Source: Nocardiopsis metallicus (GTDB lineage Bacteria; Actinomycetota; Actinomycetes; Streptosporangiales; Streptosporangiaceae). From it: a stretch of 64,000 nt of DNA. A program made the position numbers and the translations under genes. Positions 40,961 to 50,223 of the stretch are shown in pieces (position 1 is the first letter of the stretch; each line of letters opens with the position of its first letter). The stretch spans positions 3,968,001-4,032,000 of the forward strand of contig NZ_JACHDO010000001.1 of the NCBI RefSeq assembly GCF_014201115.1, given 5' to 3'. Below the pieces are notes generated by a model. The model saw only the letters and a program-made list of their open reading frames with translations, did no database searches and was not told the origin of the DNA.

Positions 40961-41878
40961 ATGATGGACGCACTCAGCCCGGGGGCCACGGCACGGCTGC
41001 TCGGGATAGCACCGACCACCCTGCGCAGCTGGGACCGGCGCTACGGGGTCGGCCCGCGTGAACGCAGCCCGGGAGGGCACCGGCGCTACTCCCCCGCCGA
41101 TGTCGCCCGTCTCCGGGAGCTGTGCCGTCTGGTCGGCGAGGGCATGCCCGCGGCCGAGGCCGCGCGCCAGGTCCTGACCGCGCGCACCGCCGAACCGCCG
41201 ATGCTCCCGGAGCCGCGAAGCGAAGTGCGGGCCACCGCGCTGGGAACCGCCTCCCCCACGCTCCAGGGGCTGACCAGAGCCGCCATGCGGATGGATTCCG
41301 ATCTCGTCGAAAGCCTTCTGCAGAAAGCCGTGGCACGCTACGGGACCGTCCTGGCCTGGGAGGACCTGGCGATGCCATTGCTGTACGGGATGGGGCGCAA
41401 ATGGGAGGAGACACAACGCCACATCGAGGTGGAGCACCTCCTCTCCTGGTGCGTGTCCTCGGTCCTGCGCCGCGTGCCCGGACCGCCTCCGCCGTCCGGC
41501 GGCCGGGACCGGCCGGTCGTCCTGGCCTGCGTACCGCACGAGATGCACAGCCTGCCGGTGGAGGCGTTGGCCGCCGCTCTGCGCGAAGCGGGGCTGGCAC
41601 ACCGCGTCCTGGGACCCTGCACCCCCACCGAGGCGACGGTGCGCGCCGTACGCCGGGTGGGCCCGCGCGCGGTGGTCCTGTGGTGTCACACCAGCAGCGC
41701 GCACGACTCCGAGACCCTGGTGACGACCGCGCGCAGCACGGTTTCCGCGCCTGAGCGCACCGCTCTCTACACGGCCGGGCCGGGTTGGCGGGAGGCGGGG
41801 TCCTCACTTCGGTTCGCGGACGGGCACCTCGGTTCCCTCTCCGAGGCCGTGGCCGTCCTGTCCGCCGTCAGGGACTGA
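40961..41878 (+). CDS. CarH/LitR-type B12-dependent photoreceptor regulator (MerR family)
   Basis: The 305-residue protein has a MerR HTH (about 4-72: ATARLLGIAPTTLRSWDRRY), a four-helix bundle and a cobalamin-binding Rossmann domain (about 185-300). The CarH signature Wx9EH is complete (W148, E158, H159), and the cobalt-ligand motif reads E194-M-H196-S-L-P199, with Pro instead of the usual Gly. In Thermus CarH the residue after the Trp is His132, the upper ligand in the light state; here it is Glu149. In the dark such proteins repress carotenoid genes and light releases them. It lies next to crtY, overlapping its end by 11 bp. Confidence 0.9.
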   Translation: MMDALSPGATARLLGIAPTTLRSWDRRYGVGPRERSPGGHRRYSPADVARLRELCRLVGEGMPAAEAARQVLTARTAEPPMLPEPRSEVRATALGTASPTLQGLTRAAMRMDSDLVESLLQKAVARYGTVLAWEDLAMPLLYGMGRKWEETQRHIEVEHLLSWCVSSVLRRVPGPPPPSGGRDRPVVLACVPHEMHSLPVEALAAALREAGLAHRVLGPCTPTEATVRAVRRVGPRAVVLWCHTSSAHDSETLVTTARSTVSAPERTALYTAGPGWREAGSSLRFADGHLGSLSEAVAVLSAVRD

Positions 41879-43061
41879 AACGGGAACTCAGGGAGTACCA
41901 CAGATGGTCGGCCGTGCTCAGCGCCATCGCGGCGACCGGAGTGGACCATCCCATGGCCAGTTCACGGGCGAGCCCCGACTCCCCGTCGAGGAAGGCCAGT
42001 ACGTCACCGAAGCGGTTGGCCGAGAAGAGCCGGGTGAAGAAGTCAGCACCCGACACCCGGCCGCTGTCCAGGGCCCGCAGCATGACGGCGTCCATCGCCA
42101 GGTGGCGGGGGCGGTGCGGGACCGGCGGCACCGGTACCCGGTCGTGCACCAGGGCTTCGGCTATCGCCGCGGCCTGCCGTCCCACCCCGCTGAACGTGTA
42201 ACCGGTGGACGGCCTCGTCGCGCCCCCGGCGGTGCCCACCCTGAACAGGCGCCGCCCGGCGCGGGTCGCGAAGCGCGCGTCGGTCATCGGGATCCTGCCC
42301 TGTTCGGTCGCGGTGACCTCGACTTCGGGCAGGCCGGCGCGGTCGCAGTAGTCCTTGAGTGCCAGGTCGTACTCGGGAGTGGTGAGGGGGGTACGGCCGA
42401 ACTCGGTGTACTCCACCAGAGCCTCGCGGGTGGACAGGGGGAGCACGTAGCCGAAGGCCACCCCGTGCCGGGGCTGAGGCGGGCGGAGGTCCATGAGCAC
42501 CGCCGCGTCGGGGTCGAAGGAGTCCTCGGCCGTGCGCACGAACCAACCGCGGAAGTGCTGGAGCAGGTGGGTGCGGCCCGCGGGCACGGGGGAGGGCGGA
42601 CGCGAGTCGAACACCCACCGCGCGGTGAGGACCACCCGATCTCCGTCAGGCCCCAGGGCCGTGAGAGCGGCGTGGTCGGTACCGTCGGCGACCCGCTGGA
42701 CGTACAGTTCCCTCTGTTCGACGTGCTCGTCCGCGGTGGCGCGTACGTGCGCCTGGACGTCGGCCGAACGGAGCATCTTGTAGACGTAGGGCGCTGCCGA
42801 GGAGCGGTACTCGGCCCCGTCCGGGCCCACGACCGAGAGGTCCTCCCAGCGAGCGGCCAGCAGCCGGTCCCAGGGGCCGCCGTCCGGTTCCCAGAAACAC
42901 CACGTCCGGGGCGGCGGCGTGTGCGGGCCCCGGGGAGGCTCCACGAGTGCCACGCGCAGCGGGGAGTCGCGTCGTTGGTTGACCTCCCCCATGCGATCGG
43001 CAAGGGTGAGCCCTGCGGCTCCGGCTCCGATGATCACCACGTCGTAGTCGGCCATGTCCAC
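41868..43061 (-). CDS. crtY: Lycopene beta-cyclase (CrtY type)
   Basis: The 397-residue protein has the FAD/NAD-binding start YDVVIIGAGAAGLTLADRM, the cyclase motif PRTWCFWEPDGGPW, ALVEYTEFGRTPL, and TEQGRIPMTDARF, then TRPSTGYTFSGVGRQAAAIA. It closes both ends of lycopene to give beta-carotene at the membrane, using reduced FAD without net redox change. The exact start is uncertain: GTG 43061 has AAGGGG 7 nt upstream, while ATG 43055 and ATG 43067 are also in frame. It is convergent with the photoreceptor gene and divergent from the methyltransferase gene. Confidence 0.92.
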   Translation of the reverse strand: MDMADYDVVIIGAGAAGLTLADRMGEVNQRRDSPLRVALVEPPRGPHTPPPRTWCFWEPDGGPWDRLLAARWEDLSVVGPDGAEYRSSAAPYVYKMLRSADVQAHVRATADEHVEQRELYVQRVADGTDHAALTALGPDGDRVVLTARWVFDSRPPSPVPAGRTHLLQHFRGWFVRTAEDSFDPDAAVLMDLRPPQPRHGVAFGYVLPLSTREALVEYTEFGRTPLTTPEYDLALKDYCDRAGLPEVEVTATEQGRIPMTDARFATRAGRRLFRVGTAGGATRPSTGYTFSGVGRQAAAIAEALVHDRVPVPPVPHRPRHLAMDAVMLRALDSGRVSGADFFTRLFSANRFGDVLAFLDGESGLARELAMGWSTPVAAMALSTADHLWYSLSSRFSP

Positions 43062-43124
43062 AAGCATGCCCCTTGGAAGGGCTCGGGGCTCCCCACCCGG
43101 CCCCCGCAACCCTTGGAGGAACAA

Positions 43125-43958
43125 TTGACCACCCCGACAGGGATGATGAAGACCGGGGCGGTGACGGACGAGTTCGACAACGCCGCCTCCTCCTACGACC
43201 GGTTGGTCGCCGCCAACCCGGGTTACCACCGGGACCTGCGCACATCGGCGCGGCGGCTGCGGCTGCCCGCCCGGGGCGAGGGACTGCTCCTCATGGACCT
43301 GGGCTGCGGCACGGGCGCCTCCACCGCGGCCCTGCTACGCGAGTACCCGCTGGCCAGGATCGTCGGTGTGGACGCTTCCGAGGGCATGCTGAGGGCCGCC
43401 GCGGCCAAGGAATGGCCGGCGAACGTCACCTTCCACCTCGCGCGGGCGGAGGACATCACCCCGGGGTGGGCGCGGGAACTGCTGGGCGGCTCCGCCGACG
43501 CGGTCTTCGCGGCCTACCTGGTACGCAACGTCCCCGACCCGGACGCCTTCCTGGAATCGGTGCGCTCGGTTCTGGCCCCGGGCGGGCGGCTGGCCCTGCA
43601 CGAGTACTCGGTGGCCGATTCGGCCTCCGCCCAGGCGGTGTGGACGGCGGTGTGCTGGAGCGTGGTGATACCGGCGGGGCGGGCCCTGGCCGGACGCACG
43701 GACCTGTTCCGCTACCTGTGGCGGAGCGTTCTGGAATTCGACGGGCGCTCCGCTCTGCTGGAGAGGATGCGCGCGGTCGGCCTGGAGTCGGTGGCGAGCG
43801 CCCCCCTGCCCGGATGGCAGTACGGGATCACGCACACCTTCGTCGGACGCAGGCCGCTGCGGCGCCCGGGCCCCGGGGAGAGCGGCCCGGTATCCGGTTC
43901 CCGCGAAGCCGCTTGCCCTCCCGGTGAGGGCCCCGCCGCGCGGGAGGGGGCACGGTGA
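43125..43958 (+). CDS. SAM-dependent methyltransferase of the carotenoid cluster (CrtT-like)
   Basis: The 277-residue protein has a class I methyltransferase core: LLLMDLGCGTGASTAALLRE, IVGVDASEGMLRAA, DAVFAAYLVRNVPDPDAFLE (about residues 125-144) and LAPGGRLALHEYSVADSA. This resembles UbiE-like C-methyltransferases and the CrtT genes of streptomycete crt clusters. TTG 43125 is chosen because GGAGGA lies about 4 nt before it. The stop overlaps the crtU start (GTGA), so both are made together. Its carotenoid or quinone substrate is not established. Confidence 0.82.
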   Translation: MTTPTGMMKTGAVTDEFDNAASSYDRLVAANPGYHRDLRTSARRLRLPARGEGLLLMDLGCGTGASTAALLREYPLARIVGVDASEGMLRAAAAKEWPANVTFHLARAEDITPGWARELLGGSADAVFAAYLVRNVPDPDAFLESVRSVLAPGGRLALHEYSVADSASAQAVWTAVCWSVVIPAGRALAGRTDLFRYLWRSVLEFDGRSALLERMRAVGLESVASAPLPGWQYGITHTFVGRRPLRRPGPGESGPVSGSREAACPPGEGPAAREGAR

Positions 43959-45517
43959 ACCCCGATGTGCGGGACCCGCGGGCCGAACCGGTACCGGCAC
44001 CGCCGCCGGTCGGTCCACGCCCCGGGCACAGGCCGCGCGTCGCGGTCGTCGGCGGCGGCATCGCCGGACTGGCCGCCGCCTGCGGACTCGCCGAGCGCGA
44101 TGTGGAGGTGGTACTGCTGGAGCGCGAGTCGGGGCTGGGGGGCCGCCTGCTCGGATGGGAGACGACTCTGGCCGACGGCAGCACCGCCACGATGAGCCGG
44201 GGCTTCCACGCGTTCTTCCGGCAGTACTACAACCTGCGCGGTCTGCTCAGACGGACCGACCCGGACCTGGACGGCCTGGTCGCGCTGCCCGACTACCCGC
44301 TGGTGCACAGCTCGGGTGCCAGGGACCGGTTCTCGGGACTGCCCCGCACCCCGCCGCTGAACGCGTTCGCCCTGGCCGCGACGAGCCCGAGCTTCCCCCT
44401 GAGGGAGCTCGCCGGGGTGAACCTCCCAGCCGTGCTCCAACTCCTGGACGTGGACGTGCCCGGGGTGCACGAACGCATGGGGCACCGCAGCGCCCGGGAA
44501 CTGCTGGAGGTCACCGGTTTCCCGGCCACCGCCCGGCACCTGGCCTTCGAGGTCTTCAGCCGGAGCTTCTTCGCCGCGCCCGAGCAGCTCTCCGCGGCCG
44601 AGATGGCGGTCATGTTCCACGTGTACTTCCTGGGGTCCGCGGAGGGGCTGGTGTTCGACGTACCGAGGTCGCCGTTCCCGCAAGCGCTGTGGAACCCGCT
44701 GGCGGGCTACCTGAGAGGCCTGGGAGTGGAGTTGCGCACCGGCGCGTCGGTCGACGGGATCACCCCCGGGGGGCGACTGCGCCACCGTGTCGACTGGTCG
44801 GAGGCGGCGGGCGCCCGGAGCGGGGAGTTCGACGCGGTCGTTCTGGCAACCGACCCGCGCGGACTGCGAGAGCTGGTCTCCCGTTCACCGGAGCTGGGGT
44901 CGGCCCGGTGGCGGAGCCGGGTGTCCCGCATCCCCTCCGCCCCCGCGTTCCTGGTGTCGCGCTACTGGCTGGACCGCCCGGTCCGACCGCACCGGCAGGC
45001 CTTCCTCGGCACCGGCGGATACCCGACCCTGGACAACGTCAGCGTGCTGGAGCGGTACGAGGACCAGGCCCGGGAGTGGTCGGACCGGACCGGGGGCTCG
45101 GTGGTGGAACTGCACGCCTACGCGCTGGCCGAAGGGTGTGACGCACAGGCCGAGCGCAAGTCCCTGTGGGAGCAGGCCACCGCTGTCTACCCGGAGTTGG
45201 CCGCGGCCCGGCCGGTGGACGCCCGGCACGAGATGCGTGCGGACTGCGCGCTCTTCCCCCCGGGGGGTTATGCGGACCGGTGCACGGTGACCACACCCGA
45301 TCCTTCCCTGGTCGTGGCGGGGGACCACGTGCGCGTGGACCTGCCGGTGGCCCTGATGGAGGGCGCGGCCACCAGCGGGATGAGCGCCGCGAACACGCTT
45401 CTGTCGCGGTGGGGGCGGCGGGGCCACACACTGTGGACCGTGCCCCGGCGGGGGCGCTCCACAGCACTGCGCGCTCTGGCACGGGCCGCTCGAAGGCGAT
45501 GGGGGCAGAGCACGTAG
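43955..45517 (+). CDS. crtU: CrtU-type carotene desaturase/methyl-shift enzyme (isorenieratene synthase)
   Basis: The 520-residue flavoprotein has an N-terminal dinucleotide motif (VAVVGGGIAGLAAACGLAE), then MSRGFHAFFRQYYNLRGLLR, typical of actinobacterial CrtU, and a C-terminal FAD contact (SLVVAGDHVRVDLPVALMEG). CrtU aromatises the beta-ionone rings of beta-carotene with a methyl shift, giving beta-isorenieratene and isorenieratene. It begins at GTG 43955 inside the methyltransferase stop. The neighbouring CrtY supplies beta-carotene. A basic tail of about 30 residues may aid membrane contact. Confidence 0.87.
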   Translation: MNPDVRDPRAEPVPAPPPVGPRPGHRPRVAVVGGGIAGLAAACGLAERDVEVVLLERESGLGGRLLGWETTLADGSTATMSRGFHAFFRQYYNLRGLLRRTDPDLDGLVALPDYPLVHSSGARDRFSGLPRTPPLNAFALAATSPSFPLRELAGVNLPAVLQLLDVDVPGVHERMGHRSARELLEVTGFPATARHLAFEVFSRSFFAAPEQLSAAEMAVMFHVYFLGSAEGLVFDVPRSPFPQALWNPLAGYLRGLGVELRTGASVDGITPGGRLRHRVDWSEAAGARSGEFDAVVLATDPRGLRELVSRSPELGSARWRSRVSRIPSAPAFLVSRYWLDRPVRPHRQAFLGTGGYPTLDNVSVLERYEDQAREWSDRTGGSVVELHAYALAEGCDAQAERKSLWEQATAVYPELAAARPVDARHEMRADCALFPPGGYADRCTVTTPDPSLVVAGDHVRVDLPVALMEGAATSGMSAANTLLSRWGRRGHTLWTVPRRGRSTALRALARAARRRWGQST

Positions 45518-45549
45518 CGAAGTCGTCGCCCGCCGCGGCAGCCCCCTTC

Positions 45550-46557
45550 TCAGCCCGGCCAGCGACCGGACGCCCGGAGCAGGTAACGCCGCTCGGCGTA
45601 GGCGAGGTCGTCCTTCCACAGTCGGCGGGCGACCAACCTCATCGCCGGGCGCACCGCACCCGCCACCCGCCGGGCCAGGGCGAATCCGGTGCGTTTGGAA
45701 GCGGCGACCGTGGCCTCGATGACCGCGGTGCGCGGCACTCCGTCGCGGTCGACGCCGAGCGGGGTGGCGTGTGTCTCCACCACGCTGCCCGTCCCCTCTC
45801 CCTCGATGATGCGCATGACCACGGTGCGCGGTTCGGGGCAGGTGAACTCGGCGCGCACCGGCACACCCCACCTGCCCGCCACCCTGAAACCCACGTCCAC
45901 CACCATGCGGTCCGGGTCGGGATCCGGGCCCTCCGGTATCTCCGTGACCCTCAGGCCCACGAACGAGTAGGGGTGGAACCAGGAGCCGTGCCACGGATCG
46001 AGCCTGTTGGCCACGACGTCCTCGGGCTCGCACCGGCCGGCCAGACTCTCCACCGCCGCGATCGTGTTCGCTCCGCGCGGGCGCTGGGGGACGACCGGTG
46101 CGTCGGTGGGTTCCTCGCCTCCGGCCGCGTCCAGGCGCACCCACACGAGCACTCCGTCGTCGTGCGCCGGGTAGGGGCTCCATCCCGGGAAACCGCCGGG
46201 GCCCAGGGAGAGCCCGTGCCACCGGCAGACCAGGCGCCCCTGGTCGACGGCTCCCCGGCACAGCGGAGCCCCGAGGTGGGGGCAGGCGCCCGGACCCGCG
46301 TGCACGGATCCGTCGCCGGTGCGCCAGGCGACGACTTCGGTTCCGGCCACCACCCGGCCGAACGGCCGGTCGGCCCGCACCTCGGTACTGGAGGCCAGGA
46401 CGAACCAGTTCCCGGAGGGGCGGGCCAGTGCTCTCTTGAGCGCCGCGCCGATCACGGCGGGAGAGGCCTGGCGCCACGAGGGCTCCTGCCGGGCCCAGGT
46501 GCCGCGGGGCATCCTGCGCAGCGGAAGGCGTCGGCGTTCGGGAGTCGGCAAAGTCAT
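45550..46557 (-). CDS. Rieske-type non-heme iron oxygenase (DUF5914) in the carotenoid cluster
   Basis: The 335-residue protein has a Rieske [2Fe-2S] domain (about 48-140) with C-P-H (ACPHLGAPLC) and C-x2-H (LVCRWHGLSLG), then a DUF5914 catalytic domain in which NRLDPWHGSWFHPYSF gives the two His and nearby Asp of a mononuclear iron site. Such enzymes hydroxylate or ketolate rings or make carotenoid derivatives. ATG 46557 has AAGGAA 5 nt upstream. It is 39 bp downstream of crtB on the same strand, probably the last gene of the crtE-I-B transcript. Confidence 0.87.
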   Translation of the reverse strand: MTLPTPERRRLPLRRMPRGTWARQEPSWRQASPAVIGAALKRALARPSGNWFVLASSTEVRADRPFGRVVAGTEVVAWRTGDGSVHAGPGACPHLGAPLCRGAVDQGRLVCRWHGLSLGPGGFPGWSPYPAHDDGVLVWVRLDAAGGEEPTDAPVVPQRPRGANTIAAVESLAGRCEPEDVVANRLDPWHGSWFHPYSFVGLRVTEIPEGPDPDPDRMVVDVGFRVAGRWGVPVRAEFTCPEPRTVVMRIIEGEGTGSVVETHATPLGVDRDGVPRTAVIEATVAASKRTGFALARRVAGAVRPAMRLVARRLWKDDLAYAERRYLLRASGRWPG

Positions 46558-46596
46558 CGGGTTCCTTCTCTTCACTCCGGGCTCCGGGCGGGGGGG

Positions 46597-47553
46597 TCAC
46601 GTGGCGGTTCTGGGTCGGGGCACACCGCGCGCCCACAGCGCGCGGGCGAAAGCGGGGACAGCGGCGGCCAGCTTCCGACTGTCGGAAACCCGGTGCCGCA
46701 CACTCCACACGTCGAAGTGGGCCGCGGTGATCTCGTCCAGGATCGCGCGGTAGAGGCGGAAGGCGGTGGCGACACACGGGCTGGCGACCGGGTCGAGCAT
46801 CGCGATGCCCGGCTCGGCCTCCCGGTAGAACCCCTGGTTGATCCCGACGAGGTCGGCGACCGCACGGCGCACGCGCGGGTCCGGGGTCCGCGTACTCGCG
46901 CAGTGCTCCAGGAGAGCGCGGTCGACACCGTGGTCGGCGAGCACGTCGGCGGGCAGGTAGACCCGGCCCCGGCGCAGGTCCTCCGCCACGTCGCGCAGGA
47001 AGTTGGTGAGCTGGAAGGCCTCTCCCAGCGCCGCGGCGTGCGGGGCGGCCACCTCCCGGGGCACGGTCGTGCCGAGGACCGGAAGGACCTGGAGTCCGAT
47101 GACCGCGGCCGAGCCGTACATGTACTCGCGTAGGTGTGCGAGGTCCCGGTAGGCGGGAACGTCCAGATCCATGCGCATGGACGCCATGAAGGCGGTGAAG
47201 TAGTCCCGGGGCAGATCGTAGCGCCGTACCGTGTGCGCCAGGGCCCGCAGGACGGGTTCACCCGGTTCACCGCCGGTGAAGACGCGGTGGAGGTCGGCGT
47301 CGATCGCGTCGAGACGGGCTCGCTGGTCCCCGGTGGTCAGCTCCGGACCGGGCTCGTCGACGATGTCGTCCACCCAGCGCGCGAAGCCGTACAGGGCGTG
47401 GACACCGGGTCTGCGCTCAGGCGGCAGGACACGTGTGGCGGTGTAGTAGGTACGGCCGTGGTGAGCGTGCAGGGCCCGGCAGAGCAGGTAGTCCTCCCGC
47501 AACTGGCCGGGACCGATCCCGGCCGCCTGGAGTTCGGCGGTGGCGGTGCTCAT
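46597..47553 (-). CDS. crtB: Phytoene synthase
   Basis: The 318-residue protein has both Asp-rich motifs of squalene/phytoene synthases: FARWVDDIVDEPG (about residues 58-70) and FLRDVAEDLRRGRVYLPADV (about 172-191), and HGRTYYTATRVLPPERR near the start. It joins two geranylgeranyl diphosphates to phytoene. ATG 47553 overlaps the crtI stop (ATGA), so the two are translationally coupled. It is of usual length for CrtB and shows no damage. Confidence 0.95.
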   Translation of the reverse strand: MSTATAELQAAGIGPGQLREDYLLCRALHAHHGRTYYTATRVLPPERRPGVHALYGFARWVDDIVDEPGPELTTGDQRARLDAIDADLHRVFTGGEPGEPVLRALAHTVRRYDLPRDYFTAFMASMRMDLDVPAYRDLAHLREYMYGSAAVIGLQVLPVLGTTVPREVAAPHAAALGEAFQLTNFLRDVAEDLRRGRVYLPADVLADHGVDRALLEHCASTRTPDPRVRRAVADLVGINQGFYREAEPGIAMLDPVASPCVATAFRLYRAILDEITAAHFDVWSVRHRVSDSRKLAAAVPAFARALWARGVPRPRTAT

Positions 47554-49049
47554 CGAAGCACCCCGCTCCCGGTCCGGGCGACCACGCGGGCGGCCGCGAG
47601 CTTGCCGGAGACCAGGACCGTGGGCAACCCGACCCCGGGGGTGGTGCCGCAGCCCGCCAGCACGGCGTTCGCGGTTCCGGGCACGGTGTTGCGCGGCCGG
47701 AACGGTCCTGTCTGCGTGAAGGTGTGCGCCAGCGAGAAGGGGGTCCCCCTGGCCAGGCCCTTACGGGCCCAGTCCGCCGGAGTGACCAGGTGCTCGGCGC
47801 GCACCGAGGCGTCCAGGCCGGTCATCCCGCGTGATTCGAGGGTGGAGACGATGTGGTCGCGGTAGCGCCTCCCCTCCTCGTCCCAGTCGATGGCCCCCGC
47901 TTCCAGATTGGGCGCGGGCGCCAGCACGTAGAAGAGGTGGCGCCCCTCCGGTGCCAGGGAGGGGTCGGTGAGGGTCGGTTGGGTGACCAGCAGCGAGGGG
48001 TCGCTCATGGTCCGCCCCTGGTCGATGATCTCGGTGAACGTGCTCTGCCACGCCGCCCCGAAGGAGATGGTGTGGTGGGACAGGTGGTCCCAGGTGCGGT
48101 CGGTGCCCAGGTGCAGGACCACGGCCGAGGGCGAGAACCGCTGACGCACCGGCCTACGGGGACGGTGACCGAGCAGCCGGTGGGCGGCGGGCAGGTCCGT
48201 GGTCAGTACCACCTGGTCACAGGCGATCCGTTCCCCCTGATCGGTGATCACCGCGGTGACGCGCTCCCCGGAGCGCTCCAGGCGGCTCACCGGCTCCCCG
48301 TAGCGCAGGTCGGCGCCGGCCTTGGCCGCGGCCGCGGCCATGGCTTCACCGATCATCCGCATCCCGCCTCGGGGGAAGTGGACGCCGGCCACGGTGTCCA
48401 TGTAGGCGATGACGGCGTAGGCGGCCAGCGCCCTGTCGGGTGCGACGCCGGCGTAGAGCGCCTGGAAGGAGAAGATCCTGCGCAGCCGTTCGTCCTTGAC
48501 GTGCCTGCCCACGGCCGGTGCCAGGCGACCGAACCCGCCCATCGCGGCCAAGCGCACCAGGTCGGGGCCGAGCAGGTCCAGCGGCGAGTCGAACTGGGCG
48601 TCGATGAAGGAGCGCATCTCCACGTCGTACAGCCGGGTCAGCCAGTCACGCAGGCGCAGGTAGCCCACGGCCTCGCGGGTTCCGGCGGCACGGGCGACCT
48701 CCGCGGCCATGCGCGCGCGGTCGGTGTGGACGTCGATCGTGGAACCGTCGGCGAAGGCCGCGCGGTAGGCGGGCGCCAGAGGCACCAGTTCGATCCGGTC
48801 CCGGAGGGTCTCGCCGACCGCGGCGAAGGCCTCGTCCAGCAGCTCGGGCATGGTGAGGACGGTGGGCCCGGTGTCCAGGCGGTACCCCTCCATGTCCTGG
48901 CGCCCCGCGCGGCCGCCGGGATGGTCCTCCCGTTCCACCACCACCACGTCGCGCCCGGCACCCAGCAGGTGCAGCGCGCAGGAGAGCCCGGACAGGCCGG
49001 CTCCCACCACGACCACGGGACGCCGCCCGCTTCCTTGAACCACGCTCAC
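47550..49049 (-). CDS. crtI: Phytoene desaturase
   Basis: The 499-residue flavoenzyme begins with VVVVGAGLSGLSCALHLLGA and the family motif EREDHPGGRAGRQDMEGYRL, and ends with the CrtI signature AGCGTTPGVGLPTVLVSGKL. It converts phytoene to lycopene in four desaturations at the membrane. GTG 49049 has GGAG 5 nt upstream; the longer frame has no conserved sequence. It overlaps crtB by 4 bp and follows crtE by 40 bp. Confidence 0.95.
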   Translation of the reverse strand: MSVVQGSGRRPVVVVGAGLSGLSCALHLLGAGRDVVVVEREDHPGGRAGRQDMEGYRLDTGPTVLTMPELLDEAFAAVGETLRDRIELVPLAPAYRAAFADGSTIDVHTDRARMAAEVARAAGTREAVGYLRLRDWLTRLYDVEMRSFIDAQFDSPLDLLGPDLVRLAAMGGFGRLAPAVGRHVKDERLRRIFSFQALYAGVAPDRALAAYAVIAYMDTVAGVHFPRGGMRMIGEAMAAAAAKAGADLRYGEPVSRLERSGERVTAVITDQGERIACDQVVLTTDLPAAHRLLGHRPRRPVRQRFSPSAVVLHLGTDRTWDHLSHHTISFGAAWQSTFTEIIDQGRTMSDPSLLVTQPTLTDPSLAPEGRHLFYVLAPAPNLEAGAIDWDEEGRRYRDHIVSTLESRGMTGLDASVRAEHLVTPADWARKGLARGTPFSLAHTFTQTGPFRPRNTVPGTANAVLAGCGTTPGVGLPTVLVSGKLAAARVVARTGSGVLR

Positions 49050-49089
49050 GTCTTCTCCTCGGCTTCCGGGAATGTCATGTATCCGGTGT

Positions 49090-50196
49090 TCAGGACTGGG
49101 CGGCCGTCTGGGCGAAGGACCGTAGGCCCTCACCGACCGCGGGGTCGAGATCGAGTGGGGCGAGCCGCCCGAGGCCGCGTTCGGCCAGTTCCCGGCAGCG
49201 CCGCTGGACCAGGCTTCGGGCGCCCACCCGTTCGAGCGCGCGCGCTGCGCCTTCGATGTCCACGTGTTCGGACGGTCCTCCTATCAGGCACAGCGTCCGC
49301 AGTGCCTCGGTGTCGCCCTGCTCCCGGGCCAACCGGAGTCCGGCGGCCAGCAGAAAGGTGTTCTTGCCCTCACGAAGGTCCTCCCCGGGGTCCTTACCCG
49401 TTCGGGCGGGATCGCCGTAGAGGTCCAGCAGGTCGTCCCGCAGTTGGAAGGCCACCCCCACGTCCGCGCCGTAGCCGCGCAGGGCCGCCAGTGTCCGCGC
49501 TGGCGCGTCGGCCATGGCCGCGCCCAGGTGAAGCGGCCGTTCGACCGTGTAGGTAGCGGTCTTGAGGCGGTCGGCGTGCAGTGCGCTGAGCTCGGACCGC
49601 TCACCGCGAGCCTGTGCGCGCAGGTCGAGGAACTGCCCGGCCATGACCTCAGTGCGCATCTCCCGCCACACCGTGTGCGCGGCGCTCCGGGTGGGCAGGC
49701 TCTCCAACGACTCGTGGAGCAGGTCATCGGCCCAGGCCATGGCGAGGTCGCCGACCAGGATCGCCATGGCCTCCCCGTAGCGGCGCGCGTCCCCGGAGTA
49801 CCGGCGCGCGCGGTGCTCCGCGGTGTGGGCGGCGTGGAAGGAGGGCTCACCGCGGCGCATGGGCGCGGCGTCCATGACGTCGTCGTGGGCGAGGGCGAAC
49901 GACTGGAGGACCTCGATGGCCGAACAGGCGCTCAGCGCGGCTCGGGCACCGGCTCCGCGCACTGCGCCGCCCCCTGCCAGCCAGCCCCACCACGCCAGCA
50001 CCGAGCGCAGCCTCTTGCCGCCGTCCAGGGTGAAGGACGCGAGCCTGACCGCGAGGTCGGCCGCGAAGTCCTCGTCCACCTTGTCAGCGGCGTTGACGCG
50101 GCCTTCGAGGTACTCGGACAGCAGGTCTCCCACAAGCGACCGGACACCGTCCAGGTCTGCTGGAAGCGTTGTCTCGTGCAGGTGCGCTGAAAGCAA
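49090..50196 (-). CDS. crtE: Geranylgeranyl diphosphate synthase
   Basis: The 368-residue polyprenyl synthase has the first Asp-rich motif in LAHDDVMDAAPMRRG and the second in FQLRDDLLDLYGD, with GGKRLRSVLAWWGW upstream. The residues before the first motif (SACSAIEVLQSFAL) fit a C20 product. TTG 50196 is chosen because GGGGGAG lies 8 nt upstream; the frame also starts at TTG 50223, which lacks such a site. It is the first gene of the crtE-I-B-Rieske unit and diverges from a MarR gene over an AT-rich promoter. Confidence 0.92.
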   Translation of the reverse strand: MLSAHLHETTLPADLDGVRSLVGDLLSEYLEGRVNAADKVDEDFAADLAVRLASFTLDGGKRLRSVLAWWGWLAGGGAVRGAGARAALSACSAIEVLQSFALAHDDVMDAAPMRRGEPSFHAAHTAEHRARRYSGDARRYGEAMAILVGDLAMAWADDLLHESLESLPTRSAAHTVWREMRTEVMAGQFLDLRAQARGERSELSALHADRLKTATYTVERPLHLGAAMADAPARTLAALRGYGADVGVAFQLRDDLLDLYGDPARTGKDPGEDLREGKNTFLLAAGLRLAREQGDTEALRTLCLIGGPSEHVDIEGAARALERVGARSLVQRRCRELAERGLGRLAPLDLDPAVGEGLRSFAQTAAQS

Positions 50197-50223
50197 GGCG
50201 TCGACTCCCCCGGCAGGGCCCAA

